From positions 1 through 64,000 of the forward strand of contig CALYBL010000030.1 of the NCBI GenBank assembly GCA_944412495.1: a DNA stretch of 64,000 nt, read 5' to 3'. How positions within the stretch are numbered: position 1 is the first letter of the stretch; each line of letters starts with the position of its first letter. This document shows, in pieces, positions 28,155-36,611 of the stretch. The notes beneath the pieces are model-generated. The model saw nothing but the letters and a program-made list of their open reading frames with translations, did no database searches and had not been told where the DNA came from. A program made the position numbers and the translations under genes. The stretch is from an uncultured Clostridia bacterium (GTDB lineage Bacteria > Bacillota > Clostridia > Oscillospirales > Acutalibacteraceae).

Positions 28155-30280
28155 TATTTCTCCGCCTCTTTTGCAATCTTTTTCGCGCGCGTCTTTCTCT
28201 CGGCCTTCTTTTCAAAGCCGCAGCCCTCGTTAAGGCAGATGAGCAGCCCGCCGCGCCGCTTAAAGAGGGTCTTGCCGCAGTTTGGGCACACCTCTGCCGT
28301 CGGTTCGTCCCATGTCATGAATTTGCACTGCGGCGCCTTTTCGCAGCCGAAATATTTATGTCCGTTTTTCGACTTCTTTTCGAGCATTTTGCCGCCGCAC
28401 ACCGGGCAAAATCCCGGAGTTTCCTTTACTATGGGCTTGGTGTTTTTACACTCGGGATATCCCGGACAGGCCAAAAACTTGCCGAATCGCCCGCTCTTTA
28501 TGACCATATTGCGGCCGCACTTTTCGCATATCACGTCGGTGACCTCATCGGGTATTTTCACGCGCGTGCCGTCCATCGCCTTTTCAGCGCTTTCAAGCGT
28601 ATTTTTAAAGCCGCCGTAAAAATTATCCAGCATGCTGACCCAGTCAAGCTTGCCCTCCTCAATCTCGTCAAGCTCCGTCTCCATGTGCGCCGTAAAGTCT
28701 ATGTCCACAATGTCCTTAAACTGCTCCTCCATGAGCTTAGTGGTCACTTCACCGAGCACAGTTGGTCTTAGCATCTTCTTCTGTTTTTCATCCCTTTCGA
28801 TATACTCACGGTTCAGTATCGTCGTGATTATCGGAGCGTAGGTGCTCGGACGGCCTATTCCGTACTCCTCAAGCGCCTTTATGAGCGTAGCTTCGGTATA
28901 TCTTGCCGGCGGCTGGGTGAAGTGCTGGTTTTTGTCTATCTGCTTAACGCCCAACACGTCGCCTTCATTTAGCGGAGGCAGGGCTCCGGAATCCTCATCC
29001 TCGTCGTCCCTGCTTTCCTCGTAAAGCACGGTATAGCCGTCAAATCTCACGGTAAACCCGCTGGATTTGAAAAGATAATCACCGGCCGTTATGTCCGCCT
29101 TTACGGTATCCTGTATGCACTCAGCCATTAGGCTAGCGATAAATCGCTCCCAGATGAGCTTATATATTTTATACTGGTCGGCGGTAAGGCTGTCTTTAAT
29201 ATCCGCCGGAGCCAGGCCCGGCATTGCGGGACGTATCGCCTCGTGGGCGTCCTGCGCGCCGCTTCTGGCTTTGTAGTAGCGCGGCTTGGCCGGCAGATAA
29301 TCATTGCCGTATTTGGCGAGTATATATTCATTTCCGGCCTGCCTCGCTTCATCGGATATACGCAGCGAATCGGTTCTCATATAGGTTATAAGTCCGGTTG
29401 AGCCCATGCCCTGAATATCAACGCCCTCATAAAGCTGCTGCGCCGCCTTCATTGTGCGCTGCGCCGTAAAGCCGAGTCTGCGCGATGCGTCCTGCTGCAG
29501 CGTCGATGTTATAAAGGGCGGCGCCGGAGTCTTCTTACGCCTGCCCTTTACTATCTTTGTGACAATAAAGTCCTTGTCTTTAACGGCCAAGAGTATCTCG
29601 TCCGCCTGAGCCTCGTTTTCGATATTGAGCTTTTTGCCGCCGATACGGCTGTGCAAATGAGACATAAAGGCTCTTTTCCTGCCGGGCGGCGTCAGCGCGG
29701 CGTCTATCGTCCAATACTCCTTTGGCTTGAATTTGCGTATTTCTTCCTCCCTGTCGACAATAAGCCGCACGGCGACCGACTGCACACGGCCGGCGGACAG
29801 TCCCCGCTTTATCTTCTTCCATAAAAAGGGGCTTATTTTATAGCCGACTATCCTGTCAAGTATTCTCCGCGCCTGCTGTGCATTGACTAAATCCATATCA
29901 ATGCACCTTGGATTTTTCATGCCCTCTCTGACGGCGGACTTGGTTATCTCGTTGAAGGTGACGCGGTTTTTTGCCTTTTCATCCAGCGCGAGCATCTCGG
30001 CCAGATGCCACGATATTGCCTCGCCCTCGCGGTCGGGGTCGGTTGCAAGGTATACCTCATCGCTGTTTGCGGCGGCGCTGCGAAGCTTGTCTATAAGCTC
30101 CTCCTTGCCCTTTATATCAACATAATCCGGCTTAAACCCGTGCTCGATATCCACACCGAGCTTTGACTTCGGCAGGTCGCGCACATGCCCCATCGAGGCG
30201 GTGACCTCAAAGTCGCCGCCAAGATATTTTTTTATCGTCTTGGCCTTGGCCGGTGACTCAACTATAAGTAATTTTCGCAT
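28154..30280 (-). CDS. topA: DNA topoisomerase I
   Basis: 708 residues. It relaxes negative supercoils by transient single-strand breakage. The Toprim domain starts at LLIVESPAKAKTIKKYL with DPDREGEAI at 81-89, and the nucleophile is Tyr300 in GLITYMRTDS. The C-terminus has three zinc-ribbon repeats (CEKCGRN, CPVCGGKM, CPNCGKTL) and a basic tail. It lies between dprA (gap 32 bases) and trmFO (1-base overlap), the usual Firmicutes dprA-topA-trmFO order. Confidence 0.97.
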   Translation of the reverse strand: MRKLLIVESPAKAKTIKKYLGGDFEVTASMGHVRDLPKSKLGVDIEHGFKPDYVDIKGKEELIDKLRSAAANSDEVYLATDPDREGEAISWHLAEMLALDEKAKNRVTFNEITKSAVREGMKNPRCIDMDLVNAQQARRILDRIVGYKISPFLWKKIKRGLSAGRVQSVAVRLIVDREEEIRKFKPKEYWTIDAALTPPGRKRAFMSHLHSRIGGKKLNIENEAQADEILLAVKDKDFIVTKIVKGRRKKTPAPPFITSTLQQDASRRLGFTAQRTMKAAQQLYEGVDIQGMGSTGLITYMRTDSLRISDEARQAGNEYILAKYGNDYLPAKPRYYKARSGAQDAHEAIRPAMPGLAPADIKDSLTADQYKIYKLIWERFIASLMAECIQDTVKADITAGDYLFKSSGFTVRFDGYTVLYEESRDDEDEDSGALPPLNEGDVLGVKQIDKNQHFTQPPARYTEATLIKALEEYGIGRPSTYAPIITTILNREYIERDEKQKKMLRPTVLGEVTTKLMEEQFKDIVDIDFTAHMETELDEIEEGKLDWVSMLDNFYGGFKNTLESAEKAMDGTRVKIPDEVTDVICEKCGRNMVIKSGRFGKFLACPGYPECKNTKPIVKETPGFCPVCGGKMLEKKSKNGHKYFGCEKAPQCKFMTWDEPTAEVCPNCGKTLFKRRGGLLICLNEGCGFEKKAERKTRAKKIAKEAEK

Positions 30281-30312
30281 TTAAACACCCTTTTCGATAA
30301 ATTAGGATTTAT

Positions 30313-31635
30313 TTACTTTATTTTGCATATATTCCCGGCGAGCACTTCTATCGCTCCCCGTATTTCAAGCTCCGTGACCGCTGCCAATACCTCGGCGGCG
30401 GACAGACCTGTATTCTCGATTATTTTGTCGGTGACTGCCGCACCGTTTCTCAGAAAATCAAGCACCCTTGAGGCGCTTTCGCTGAGGTCCTCAATATTCA
30501 CTGTGTTATTTTTAATATATTCCCTGCTTTCGCCGTTATTACTCTTTGAATATGCGGATTTTATTTTTTCGCGCGCATTTTCGTCCGGCGAAGCGACTGT
30601 TTTGCCATGTGCACGTCCGTGCGCAGGCTTGTTCCGGCTTCCTGCCGTTCTGATACCGGTTTTGCCGTCATTGCCTGTTGTATCCTCAACGGCTTCTGAC
30701 GTCTCCTTTAAGAAGTCCTCACCTATTATGGTGTACGCCGTATCCATGTTTATCCTGTGCGGATACTGCGAGGTGTACTCGCTGAGTATGTCCGCCGCTG
30801 AGAAAACCGGCTTGGCGCCGTCGCGCAGCAGCCTGTTCGAGCCGGCATACGCCGCCGACATTATGTTGCCGGGCACAGCGAAAACATCCCTGCCCTGCTC
30901 CAGCGCATGATCCGCCGTTATGAGAGATCCGCTTTTTGCGCTTGCCTCAACAACTACGGTGCCGAGTGCCAGCCCGGATATCAGCCTGTTCCTTATGGGA
31001 AAGCTGGCTCTTGACGGCGCGGTCTGCGGCGGATATTCGGAGATAAGCGCGCCGTGCTCAGATATAATACGCCGAAGCCCGGCGTTGGCTGAAAGATACG
31101 GATAATCTATGCTGCAGCCCAGCACGGCTATTGTACGGCCGCCGGCCTGAAGCGCGCCGCGGTGAGCATCGGAGTCAATTCCAAGTGCGCCGCCGCTTAC
31201 AACGAGCGCACCGCATTCCGCAAGCCTGTAAGAAAGCCTGAAAGCGGTATTATGACCATACGGAGTCGCAGACCTCGTTCCTACGACCGCTATTGCCACT
31301 TCATCGTCGATATTCGGGAGCGTACCGGACACATACAGCACCAGCGGTGCATCAACCAGGCGTTTAAGCCTTATGGGATATCTTTCGTCCTCAAAGACAA
31401 TTATCTGCTGATTTGTCTTTTCGCACCTGTCTATTACATCCTCTGCAAAAGTGAGCGGTGTGCTCTTTATGCGGGCAAGCTCTTTTTCGGAAAAGAGCCC
31501 GGAAAGCCTCCATTCATGCTCTCCGGCCAACGCAAAGGCAGACGGTGAGCCGAAGCGCTCCAGCACATCTCCCGCCTTGCGGCTGCCGGCGCCGAATACC
31601 CTCTGCATCCAAACGTAATAAATTTTATTATCCAT
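30313..31635 (-). CDS. dprA: DNA-processing protein DprA
   Basis: 440 residues, longer than the usual about 360. DprA loads RecA on incoming single-stranded DNA in transformation. The Rossmann core carries GTRSATPYGH and VVSGGALGIDSDAHRGAL, and a winged-helix domain is at the C-terminus (about 375-440). Between them is a hydrophilic Ser/Gly/Lys-rich stretch (about 300-370) that is not typical of the family and accounts for the extra length. First gene of the dprA-topA-trmFO run. Confidence 0.93.
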   Translation of the reverse strand: MDNKIYYVWMQRVFGAGSRKAGDVLERFGSPSAFALAGEHEWRLSGLFSEKELARIKSTPLTFAEDVIDRCEKTNQQIIVFEDERYPIRLKRLVDAPLVLYVSGTLPNIDDEVAIAVVGTRSATPYGHNTAFRLSYRLAECGALVVSGGALGIDSDAHRGALQAGGRTIAVLGCSIDYPYLSANAGLRRIISEHGALISEYPPQTAPSRASFPIRNRLISGLALGTVVVEASAKSGSLITADHALEQGRDVFAVPGNIMSAAYAGSNRLLRDGAKPVFSAADILSEYTSQYPHRINMDTAYTIIGEDFLKETSEAVEDTTGNDGKTGIRTAGSRNKPAHGRAHGKTVASPDENAREKIKSAYSKSNNGESREYIKNNTVNIEDLSESASRVLDFLRNGAAVTDKIIENTGLSAAEVLAAVTELEIRGAIEVLAGNICKIK

Positions 31636-31829
31636 ATATTACCGCTCCTGTCAAGAGAAAAACTTTTGCAAATTATTCTAAAGCAGCCGCGCTCAGGTAT
31701 AACATTCATTTGCACTGCATGGCCAAATAGAGCAGCACAAGCCCTGCTGTGAGGACTTACCGCTTAGTCTGCGACCTTTGGTTGAGCTATAAAATATATC
31801 TCGGTTAAAGATTTTCAAAGGTACTATGC

Positions 31830-32633
31830 TTATTTTAAAAACCTCCGCCTGCTTTCCCACATCATTATCGACGCTGCTGCCGCAGCATTCAGCGACTCGG
31901 TTTTTTCAGACATTGGTATATATATTTTCCTGTCAGCGCCGGCCACTGCCGCAGCGCTGAGTCCGTGACCCTCGTTCCCAACCATGATAAGGGCGCCGCC
32001 GGAAAAATCTACATCAGTTATCCGCGCCGCTTCTCCCGACACGACCCCGGCATATGACGCTATGCCGTTTTCAGAGCTTACAGACAGTATTTCCTCAATA
32101 CTCTCAAGCTCTATGACCGGCAGCCGCAGCAGCGCGCCCATAGAAGCACGCAGCGCTTTTGGAGAGTAGGCGTCGGCGCTCGATTTTGTGAGAATTATCC
32201 CGTCGTAGTCAAATGCGGCGGCGCTGCGGGAGATAGCGCCTATATTTGACGGGTCTGACACGTTCTCCAATGCTATGTAAAAGCCGTGCGGCCTTATTTC
32301 ACTCGCAGCGCGCTTCGGCCGGCGGCATACGCACACAATACCCTGCGGTGTGACCGTATCTGATATCTTTTTGAGTATGTCCTCCGTCGTTTCATATACG
32401 CTTTCGGCGCAGTGCGCAATTCTTTCGGTATATTCCTTATATTTCTCATAAAACTCACCGGTATAAAGCAGCAGGTATATTTCCGTGCCGGACAAATATG
32501 CCTCATTGCACAGACGCCTTCCCTCTAATATAAAAAGCCCGGTCTCGCGCCGCTTTGCGGCCGACGCGGCAAGTGCGGCGCACAGCTTTACGGTGTCGTT
32601 GCTCCTGCTGGTTATTTTAGCCGCAATATCCAT
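31830..32633 (-). CDS. TrmH-family (SpoU) RNA 2'-O-methyltransferase
   Basis: 267 residues. An N-terminal substrate-binding domain (SNDTVKLCAAL, LFILEGRRLCNEA) is followed by the SPOUT knot domain: ENVSDPSNIGAISRSAAAF (motif 1), MVGNEGHGLS (motif 2) and IPMSEKTESLNAAAAASIMM (motif 3). It methylates a ribose in rRNA or tRNA; in Clostridia this position next to the infC-rpmI-rplT operon is usual. The rplT terminator separates them, so it likely has its own promoter in the 32634-32876 gap. Confidence 0.9.
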   Translation of the reverse strand: MDIAAKITSRSNDTVKLCAALAASAAKRRETGLFILEGRRLCNEAYLSGTEIYLLLYTGEFYEKYKEYTERIAHCAESVYETTEDILKKISDTVTPQGIVCVCRRPKRAASEIRPHGFYIALENVSDPSNIGAISRSAAAFDYDGIILTKSSADAYSPKALRASMGALLRLPVIELESIEEILSVSSENGIASYAGVVSGEAARITDVDFSGGALIMVGNEGHGLSAAAVAGADRKIYIPMSEKTESLNAAAAASIMMWESRRRFLK

Positions 32634-32876
32634 TTTGCCCTACCTCCGCGTTTAAAGATTTTCATACTATTCCGGTCGGACTCTTAAAGCATTCCTCGCC
32701 ATATATATCGTGCCATACTTTAAAGGCCGATATTTATCATCCCGGCATGAAAAACACTTTATATATAATAACACAACCGTAAGATTTTTTACAGAGCCTA
32801 AATTCGACACGGTAAGGTCTTGGCCAAATCGGCATATTTTACAGGCTACGAAGCCACAAATTCTGCCTAAGCGGAC

Positions 32877-32914
32877 AAAAAATACGCCCGAGCAATTCTC
32901 GGGCGTATTTTTTT
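32877..32914 (-). terminator. strong terminator of the infC-rpmI-rplT operon
   Basis: Sixteen-base arms (32877-32892 and 32898-32914 region, core ATACGCCCGAG / CTCGGGCGTAT) with a 5-base loop are followed on the minus strand by a T-run. The stem overlaps the rplT stop codon. Confidence 0.9.
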
Positions 32915-33272
32915 ACGCGTTTAAGGCTGATTTTGCCTGCTCTGTGAGAGCCGTAAAGGCAGCTGCATCACTGACGGCAAGCTCCGCAAGCATCTTGCGG
33001 TTTATTTCTATGCCTGATTTCTTGAGGCCGTTCATGAACGTCGAATAGTTCATACCGTTGAGCTTGGCAGCGGCGGAGATGCGTGTAATCCACAATCTGC
33101 GGAAATCGCGCTTCTTCTGGCGGCGGCCTATATAGGCATACTGTCCTGATTTCATGACGGCTTCCTTCGCCGTCTTAAACAATCTGCTCTTTGCACCAAA
33201 ATAGCCTTTGGCAAGCTTTAGAGTCTTCTTCCTTCTTTTGCGGGTCATCATTGCGCCCTTTACACGAGCCAT
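32913..33272 (-). CDS. rplT: 50S ribosomal protein bL20
   Basis: 119 residues, full length, beginning [20 protein letters not shown] and ending EQAKSALNA. bL20 binds 23S rRNA early in large-subunit assembly. In Bacillus it also represses its own operon by binding the infC leader; the matching attenuator is found here at 34061-34212. It is the last gene of infC-rpmI-rplT, 37 bases after rpmI. Confidence 0.98.
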   Translation of the reverse strand: MARVKGAMMTRKRRKKTLKLAKGYFGAKSRLFKTAKEAVMKSGQYAYIGRRQKKRDFRRLWITRISAAAKLNGMNYSTFMNGLKKSGIEINRKMLAELAVSDAAAFTALTEQAKSALNA

Positions 33273-33309
33273 ATCTATATACCTCCGTTTATTCGAGTAT
33301 TAAGTAAAA

Positions 33310-33507
33310 TTATTTTACGCGAAGCAAACGCTTTGCTCTTCCGATATCTGCGGACGTTGCATATCCGCCCTTGCGCAGATTTCTCTTGCGCTTGGCGCTT
33401 TTTTTAGTGAGTATATGTGATTTGTAGCCGTGAGCGCGCTTTACTTTGCCGTTCTTAGTAAGCTTAAAACGCTTCTTGGAACTGCTGTGGGTTTTCATCT
33501 TGGGCAT
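33310..33507 (-). CDS. rpmI: 50S ribosomal protein bL35
   Basis: 65 residues, highly basic, with the family features [17 protein letters not shown] and [18 protein letters not shown]. It has GGAGG about 9 bases upstream of ATG. Middle gene of the infC-rpmI-rplT operon, 31 bases after infC and 37 before rplT. Confidence 0.97.
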   Translation of the reverse strand: MPKMKTHSSSKKRFKLTKNGKVKRAHGYKSHILTKKSAKRKRNLRKGGYATSADIGRAKRLLRVK

Positions 33508-33538
33508 TTGTCGTTTCCTCCTTGATTTACCTTAAAGG

Positions 33539-34060
33539 TTACTTTGCAGGCTTCGGCGCCAGGAACATAAGCATCTGACGGCCGTCAAGCTTGGGCTGGC
33601 GCTCTATAACGCCGCACTCCTCAAGCAGGCCCGCAAAATCCTTCATTATTTTATTACCTATCTCAGGGTGTCCCATTTCCCTGCCCCTGAAACGGATAGA
33701 TACCTTTACCTTGTCGCCGCCTGTAAGGAATTTCTTCGCATGTCCGGCCTTTGTCTCAAAGTCGTGCTTGTCTATGTTCAGCGACAGACGGACTTCCTTA
33801 ATCTCCGCAACCTTCTGATTTTTTCTGGCCTCCCTCTCACGCTTGGCCTGCTCGAATCTGTACTTTCCATAGTCCATTATCTTGCACACCGGCGGCGTGG
33901 CCTGAGGAGCTATCTTCACCAGGTCAAGGTCCTTTGATATTGCTATCTCCAGCGCCTTTGCCGCCGGCATTATGCCGAGCTGCGCGCCGTCCTCGCCTAT
34001 AACCCTTATCTCCTTATCGGTTATCTCCTCGTTCATGGCGGCTTCTTTCTTTTTAGCTAT
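33539..34060 (-). CDS. infC: translation initiation factor IF-3
   Basis: About 173 residues. IF-3 binds the 30S subunit and checks the start codon and initiator tRNA. The family signatures NEEITDKEIRVIGEDGAQLG and VKVSIRFRGREMGHPEIG are visible. I placed the start at an ATA codon (34060): GGGGAGG ends 9 bases upstream, and MAKKKEAAMNEEITDKE is a plausible N-terminus. The first ATG in frame is at 34036, 33 bases from that site; a GTG at 34093 would include the ribosome binding site in the gene. A non-AUG start is common for infC and is part of its autoregulation. Confidence 0.9.
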   Translation of the reverse strand: MAKKKEAAMNEEITDKEIRVIGEDGAQLGIMPAAKALEIAISKDLDLVKIAPQATPPVCKIMDYGKYRFEQAKREREARKNQKVAEIKEVRLSLNIDKHDFETKAGHAKKFLTGGDKVKVSIRFRGREMGHPEIGNKIMKDFAGLLEECGVIERQPKLDGRQMLMFLAPKPAK

Positions 34061-34212
34061 GTTAAAACACCTCCCCAAAAATAAAAGGAACACATAATTA
34101 TGCGTTCCCTAAAATCACACAACAAACGCAGGCAAACTATGCCTGCTTTGTAAATTATTGACCCTTTAAGCCTGCGCCAAAGGGTGAGAACGCATAATTC
34201 TTCTTTATTGTC
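34061..34212 (-). promoter_or_regulatory. infC leader: bL20-type attenuator with antiterminator
   Basis: The minus-strand leader contains three elements. First, a segment AATTATGCGTTC (34199-34188) at the 5' end. Second, a hairpin GCAGGCA/TGCCTGC (34146-34128). Third, a terminator stem made of GGAACGCATAA and TTATGTGTTCC (34108-34087) followed by a T-rich tract (34086-34077). The first segment is perfectly complementary over 12 bases to the 5' part of the terminator (34107-34096), so the two structures exclude each other. This fits the L20 leader class known from Firmicutes. Confidence 0.8.
34077..34108 (-). terminator. attenuator terminator in the infC leader
   Basis: Near-palindromic 11-bp stem (34087-34108) with one G-T wobble, followed by TTTTATTTTT on the minus strand (34086-34077), just before the infC ribosome binding site. 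Confidence 0.85.
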
Positions 34213-34218
34213 TTATAA

Positions 34219-34247
34219 ATTCTATCACACGGACCAGTATATGTCAA
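34219..34247 (-). promoter_or_regulatory. sigma-A promoter of the infC operon
   Basis: Minus-strand TTGACA (34242-34247), 17-base spacer, TAGAAT (34219-34224). Transcription should begin near 34212, so the antiterminator segment (34199-34188) lies at the very 5' end of the RNA. Confidence 0.85.
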
Positions 34248-34358
34248 CAAAAAATTATTTCGGCGTTAAAATAAAACAAATCTCCTATGTCTGTGCGCTC
34301 ATCACTGCACAAGCTCTAACGCAAGCGTGTGCGAAATACGCGCGACAAAACACGGTAG

Positions 34359-34670
34359 GCGGATTCCATTGCGGATATTTCACACCAGCTGCGCACGCCG
34401 CTGACATCGGTGAATCTTATCGCCTCTGCGCTGCTGAACCCGGAGCTGAACGATGAGCAGCGGCGAGGGCAGATACGTGATATGCAAAGGCGGCTTGACA
34501 GGATAGACTGGCTCATATCCGCGCTCTTGAAAATAGCACGGCTGGATGCGGGGAACATATCACTGTATCAAGAGCAAATACCATTTAAGCAGCTTATAGA
34601 CAAGGCGGCTCAGCCGCTGACAATACCAATGGAGCTTAAGGGGCAGGTACTGAAGCAGGAGGTGTCCGCA
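34359..34670 (+). pseudogene. remnant of a sensor histidine kinase (HisKA region)
   Basis: The plus-strand frame after a stop at 34356-34358 reads ADSIADISHQLRTPLTSVN, with the phospho-accepting His codon at 34383-34385, then the second dimerisation helix (WLISALLKIARLDAG) up to about LKGQVLKQ. That is the HisKA domain of a VanS/BaeS-like kinase. Sensor, membrane and HAMP parts are missing upstream, and the ATP-binding domain is missing downstream. No response regulator is near. The open frame runs on to 34811 but only as the antisense of bioY. It looks like a deletion or rearrangement scar. Confidence 0.75.
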
Positions 34671-34679
34671 GCATATGGC

Positions 34680-35300
34680 TTACCGGCAGCGGCGCAGCCC
34701 CAAAATCCGGCCGGCAGCGCGTCTGAAGGCGCGGCAAAGCGCCAGCGCGGCAATAACCTTGGCAGTATCCAGCGCAGTATACGCCGCTATGCTGGCTGTG
34801 AAGTTAAATAGAAATCCTGCACCGCTATAAAAAGCCATGCTGACGGCGCCGCAGGCATAATCCAGCATAAGGCCGATAATGCCGGCCGTGATAAAGCCTG
34901 CAGATTTCAGCAAATATGTGCTCTTTTTGTGTGCACTCACCTTGGAGGCGCCTATCTTCGGCTCAATATAATCAGTGTAAAGCCCCACCGTGAGCGCCAA
35001 GAACACCCAGCCTATTATAAAGCCTCCTGACGGACGTGCAAATGCGCCTATACCGCCGGCAAAGCCCGACATCATCGGAAGCCCGGCAAGCGTCAGGACA
35101 TATACTGTGCCGAGGGTTATAAGCGCCCCCTTCGTGCCAAGTATCGCCGCCATGAGTACGACGATAAGTATCTGAAAGGTCACCGGAACGCCCGGCAGTA
35201 TATATATAGGAGGTATTATGTTGCTGCTGATAAAAAACATCGCCGCAAATACAGCTCCGACAGCCATATTGGCTGTTTTGCTCATCTGAGGCGCTCTCAT
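34680..35300 (-). CDS. bioY: biotin transporter BioY
   Basis: 206 residues, six hydrophobic segments. BioY is the substrate-binding S component of the ECF biotin transporter. Family motifs include PVTFQ in the first third, LAGLPMMSGFAGG and GAFARPSGGFIIGW. The C-terminus is Arg-rich. The start overlaps the end of the carboxypeptidase gene by 4 bases and has AAAGGCGGG 6 bases upstream. No ECF ATPase or biotin synthesis gene is in the window. Its 3' end lies directly against the kinase remnant. Confidence 0.88.
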   Translation of the reverse strand: MRAPQMSKTANMAVGAVFAAMFFISSNIIPPIYILPGVPVTFQILIVVLMAAILGTKGALITLGTVYVLTLAGLPMMSGFAGGIGAFARPSGGFIIGWVFLALTVGLYTDYIEPKIGASKVSAHKKSTYLLKSAGFITAGIIGLMLDYACGAVSMAFYSGAGFLFNFTASIAAYTALDTAKVIAALALCRAFRRAAGRILGLRRCR

Positions 35301-36244
35301 CTGTTGCCCGCCTTTAAATAATCGACATATTCCTCAAGGCACAGATTCAGCTCATTCATACGCTTGGCATGCTCTGCGCCGACAAACCTGTAATGCCATG
35401 CCTCCGGGATTATTCCCGTTATATCCTGTTTGTTCTTTGGATACCGATTGACAAAGCCGAAACGCTCGGCATTGTTTTTCAGCCACACATCCTGCACCGT
35501 GCCCTCAAACTCAGTCTCTGCCAGATTAAAGTCGACAGCGAGACCGGTGTGATGCTCTCCCGTTCCCGGTCGAGTCACCTCAGTAGCTGCCAGATTCTCC
35601 GCCTCCTCCCTTGAAAGCGACGGATTTTCCAGCATTACGCGTCTTACCTTGTCGTCAAACAGCTCCTGCTGTCTTTCTATGGTGCGATATGAAGATATAA
35701 CGGTAAGGGTAACGCCATCCTCTGCGGCAGCGGCTATCATATCCTCCAGCGCATCTATTGCGCGGCTGTCAAATTTCATGCTGCTGTACGCCGCATATGA
35801 CTGTGTAATGGTAGAAAGCGGTGGGTCAAACCCTTCCTCCAGCGGATTTGCCGCGCTTACTATTTTAAGATACCACTCATTCCATGGCTCGTCCGATTCA
35901 CCTACCGAATAACGCGAATCTATTTCACCTGAAGAGGCAGTGCCTGACGATACGCTGCTCTCAGACGATGTAACGCTCTGCTCGCCGGAGGACGCGTCCT
36001 CCGAAACGACGGCATTGGTGCCGTCGGAAGACGTGCTCATCTCCGAGGAGCTGACGTTGGCTGACGAATCATCCGAAGACAGTACCTTTGCTAAAAGTAT
36101 CGCGCCTATTATCACGATAATAAGCAGCAGTATTATAATAATTACCGGTATGACCTTGCTGCCGCCCGGACGTTTTCTGCCGTGCTGCGGCCGGCGGTTT
36201 GAGTAGTGATATTCTCTGACAGAATCTCTGTAATCGTTTTCCAT
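35297..36244 (-). CDS. VanY-like D-alanyl-D-alanine carboxypeptidase (M15)
   Basis: 315 residues. One N-terminal transmembrane helix (about 28-50) and a long Ser/Ala/Glu-rich extracellular linker (about 54-110) lead to a LAS-family peptidase domain. Zinc-site motifs GEHHTGLAVDFN (His and Asp) and EAWHYRFVG (Glu and His) are intact, with SSYRTIERQQELF ahead. It should trim the terminal D-Ala from peptidoglycan precursors or peptides. It is the middle gene of HPr-like / carboxypeptidase / bioY, with gaps of 9 bases and -4 bases. A resistance role is not implied; no van genes are nearby. Confidence 0.9.
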   Translation of the reverse strand: MENDYRDSVREYHYSNRRPQHGRKRPGGSKVIPVIIIILLLIIVIIGAILLAKVLSSDDSSANVSSSEMSTSSDGTNAVVSEDASSGEQSVTSSESSVSSGTASSGEIDSRYSVGESDEPWNEWYLKIVSAANPLEEGFDPPLSTITQSYAAYSSMKFDSRAIDALEDMIAAAAEDGVTLTVISSYRTIERQQELFDDKVRRVMLENPSLSREEAENLAATEVTRPGTGEHHTGLAVDFNLAETEFEGTVQDVWLKNNAERFGFVNRYPKNKQDITGIIPEAWHYRFVGAEHAKRMNELNLCLEEYVDYLKAGNR

Positions 36245-36253
36245 TTTTAACCT

Positions 36254-36484
36254 CTATCTTTCAATAAACGGAGCGAGCCTTTCGGCAAGCTGCGGGTCGC
36301 TGTCGGTGTGCGCCTGAAGCGTCATCGGGTTTGAGTGGTCAAGGCAGTATATTCCGAGTGTGGACTTTGCGTTGACCCTACTGTTCCCCGAAATCAGAAA
36401 TATATCATAATCACATTCTTTAATAGCTTCAGAAAACGCTTCTATATCATCGTAATTTTTGAGTATTATCTTAAGCTCCAGCAC
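36254..36484 (-). CDS. HPr-like protein lacking the phosphorylation histidine
   Basis: 76 residues with an HPr-like pattern: a beta-alpha start and the segment VNAKSTLGIYCLDHSNPM, which corresponds to the Ser46 region of HPr. The His15 active-site region is absent; the equivalent stretch is IKECDYDIFLISG. It therefore cannot be a normal PTS phosphocarrier and may be a regulatory or binding homologue. It is the first gene of the operon with the carboxypeptidase and bioY. Small HPr-like proteins of this sort are common in Clostridia. Confidence 0.7.
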   Translation of the reverse strand: MLELKIILKNYDDIEAFSEAIKECDYDIFLISGNSRVNAKSTLGIYCLDHSNPMTLQAHTDSDPQLAERLAPFIER

Positions 36485-36514
36485 AAAAATCAGTCCTGCT
36501 TTCTTTTATGGCTA

Positions 36515-36543
36515 TTGTAAATTGCACCTGCCTATTATATAAT
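36515..36543 (+). promoter_or_regulatory. sigma-A promoter of mtaB
   Basis: TTGTAA (36515-36520), 17-base spacer, TATAAT (36538-36543), about 70 bases upstream of the mtaB start. Confidence 0.7.
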
Positions 36544-36611
36544 AATCACTGCAAAAAATCAAGGCGGCAAAGCGTTAACATTTTATATTTGATGGGAGAA
36601 CATACTGTATC

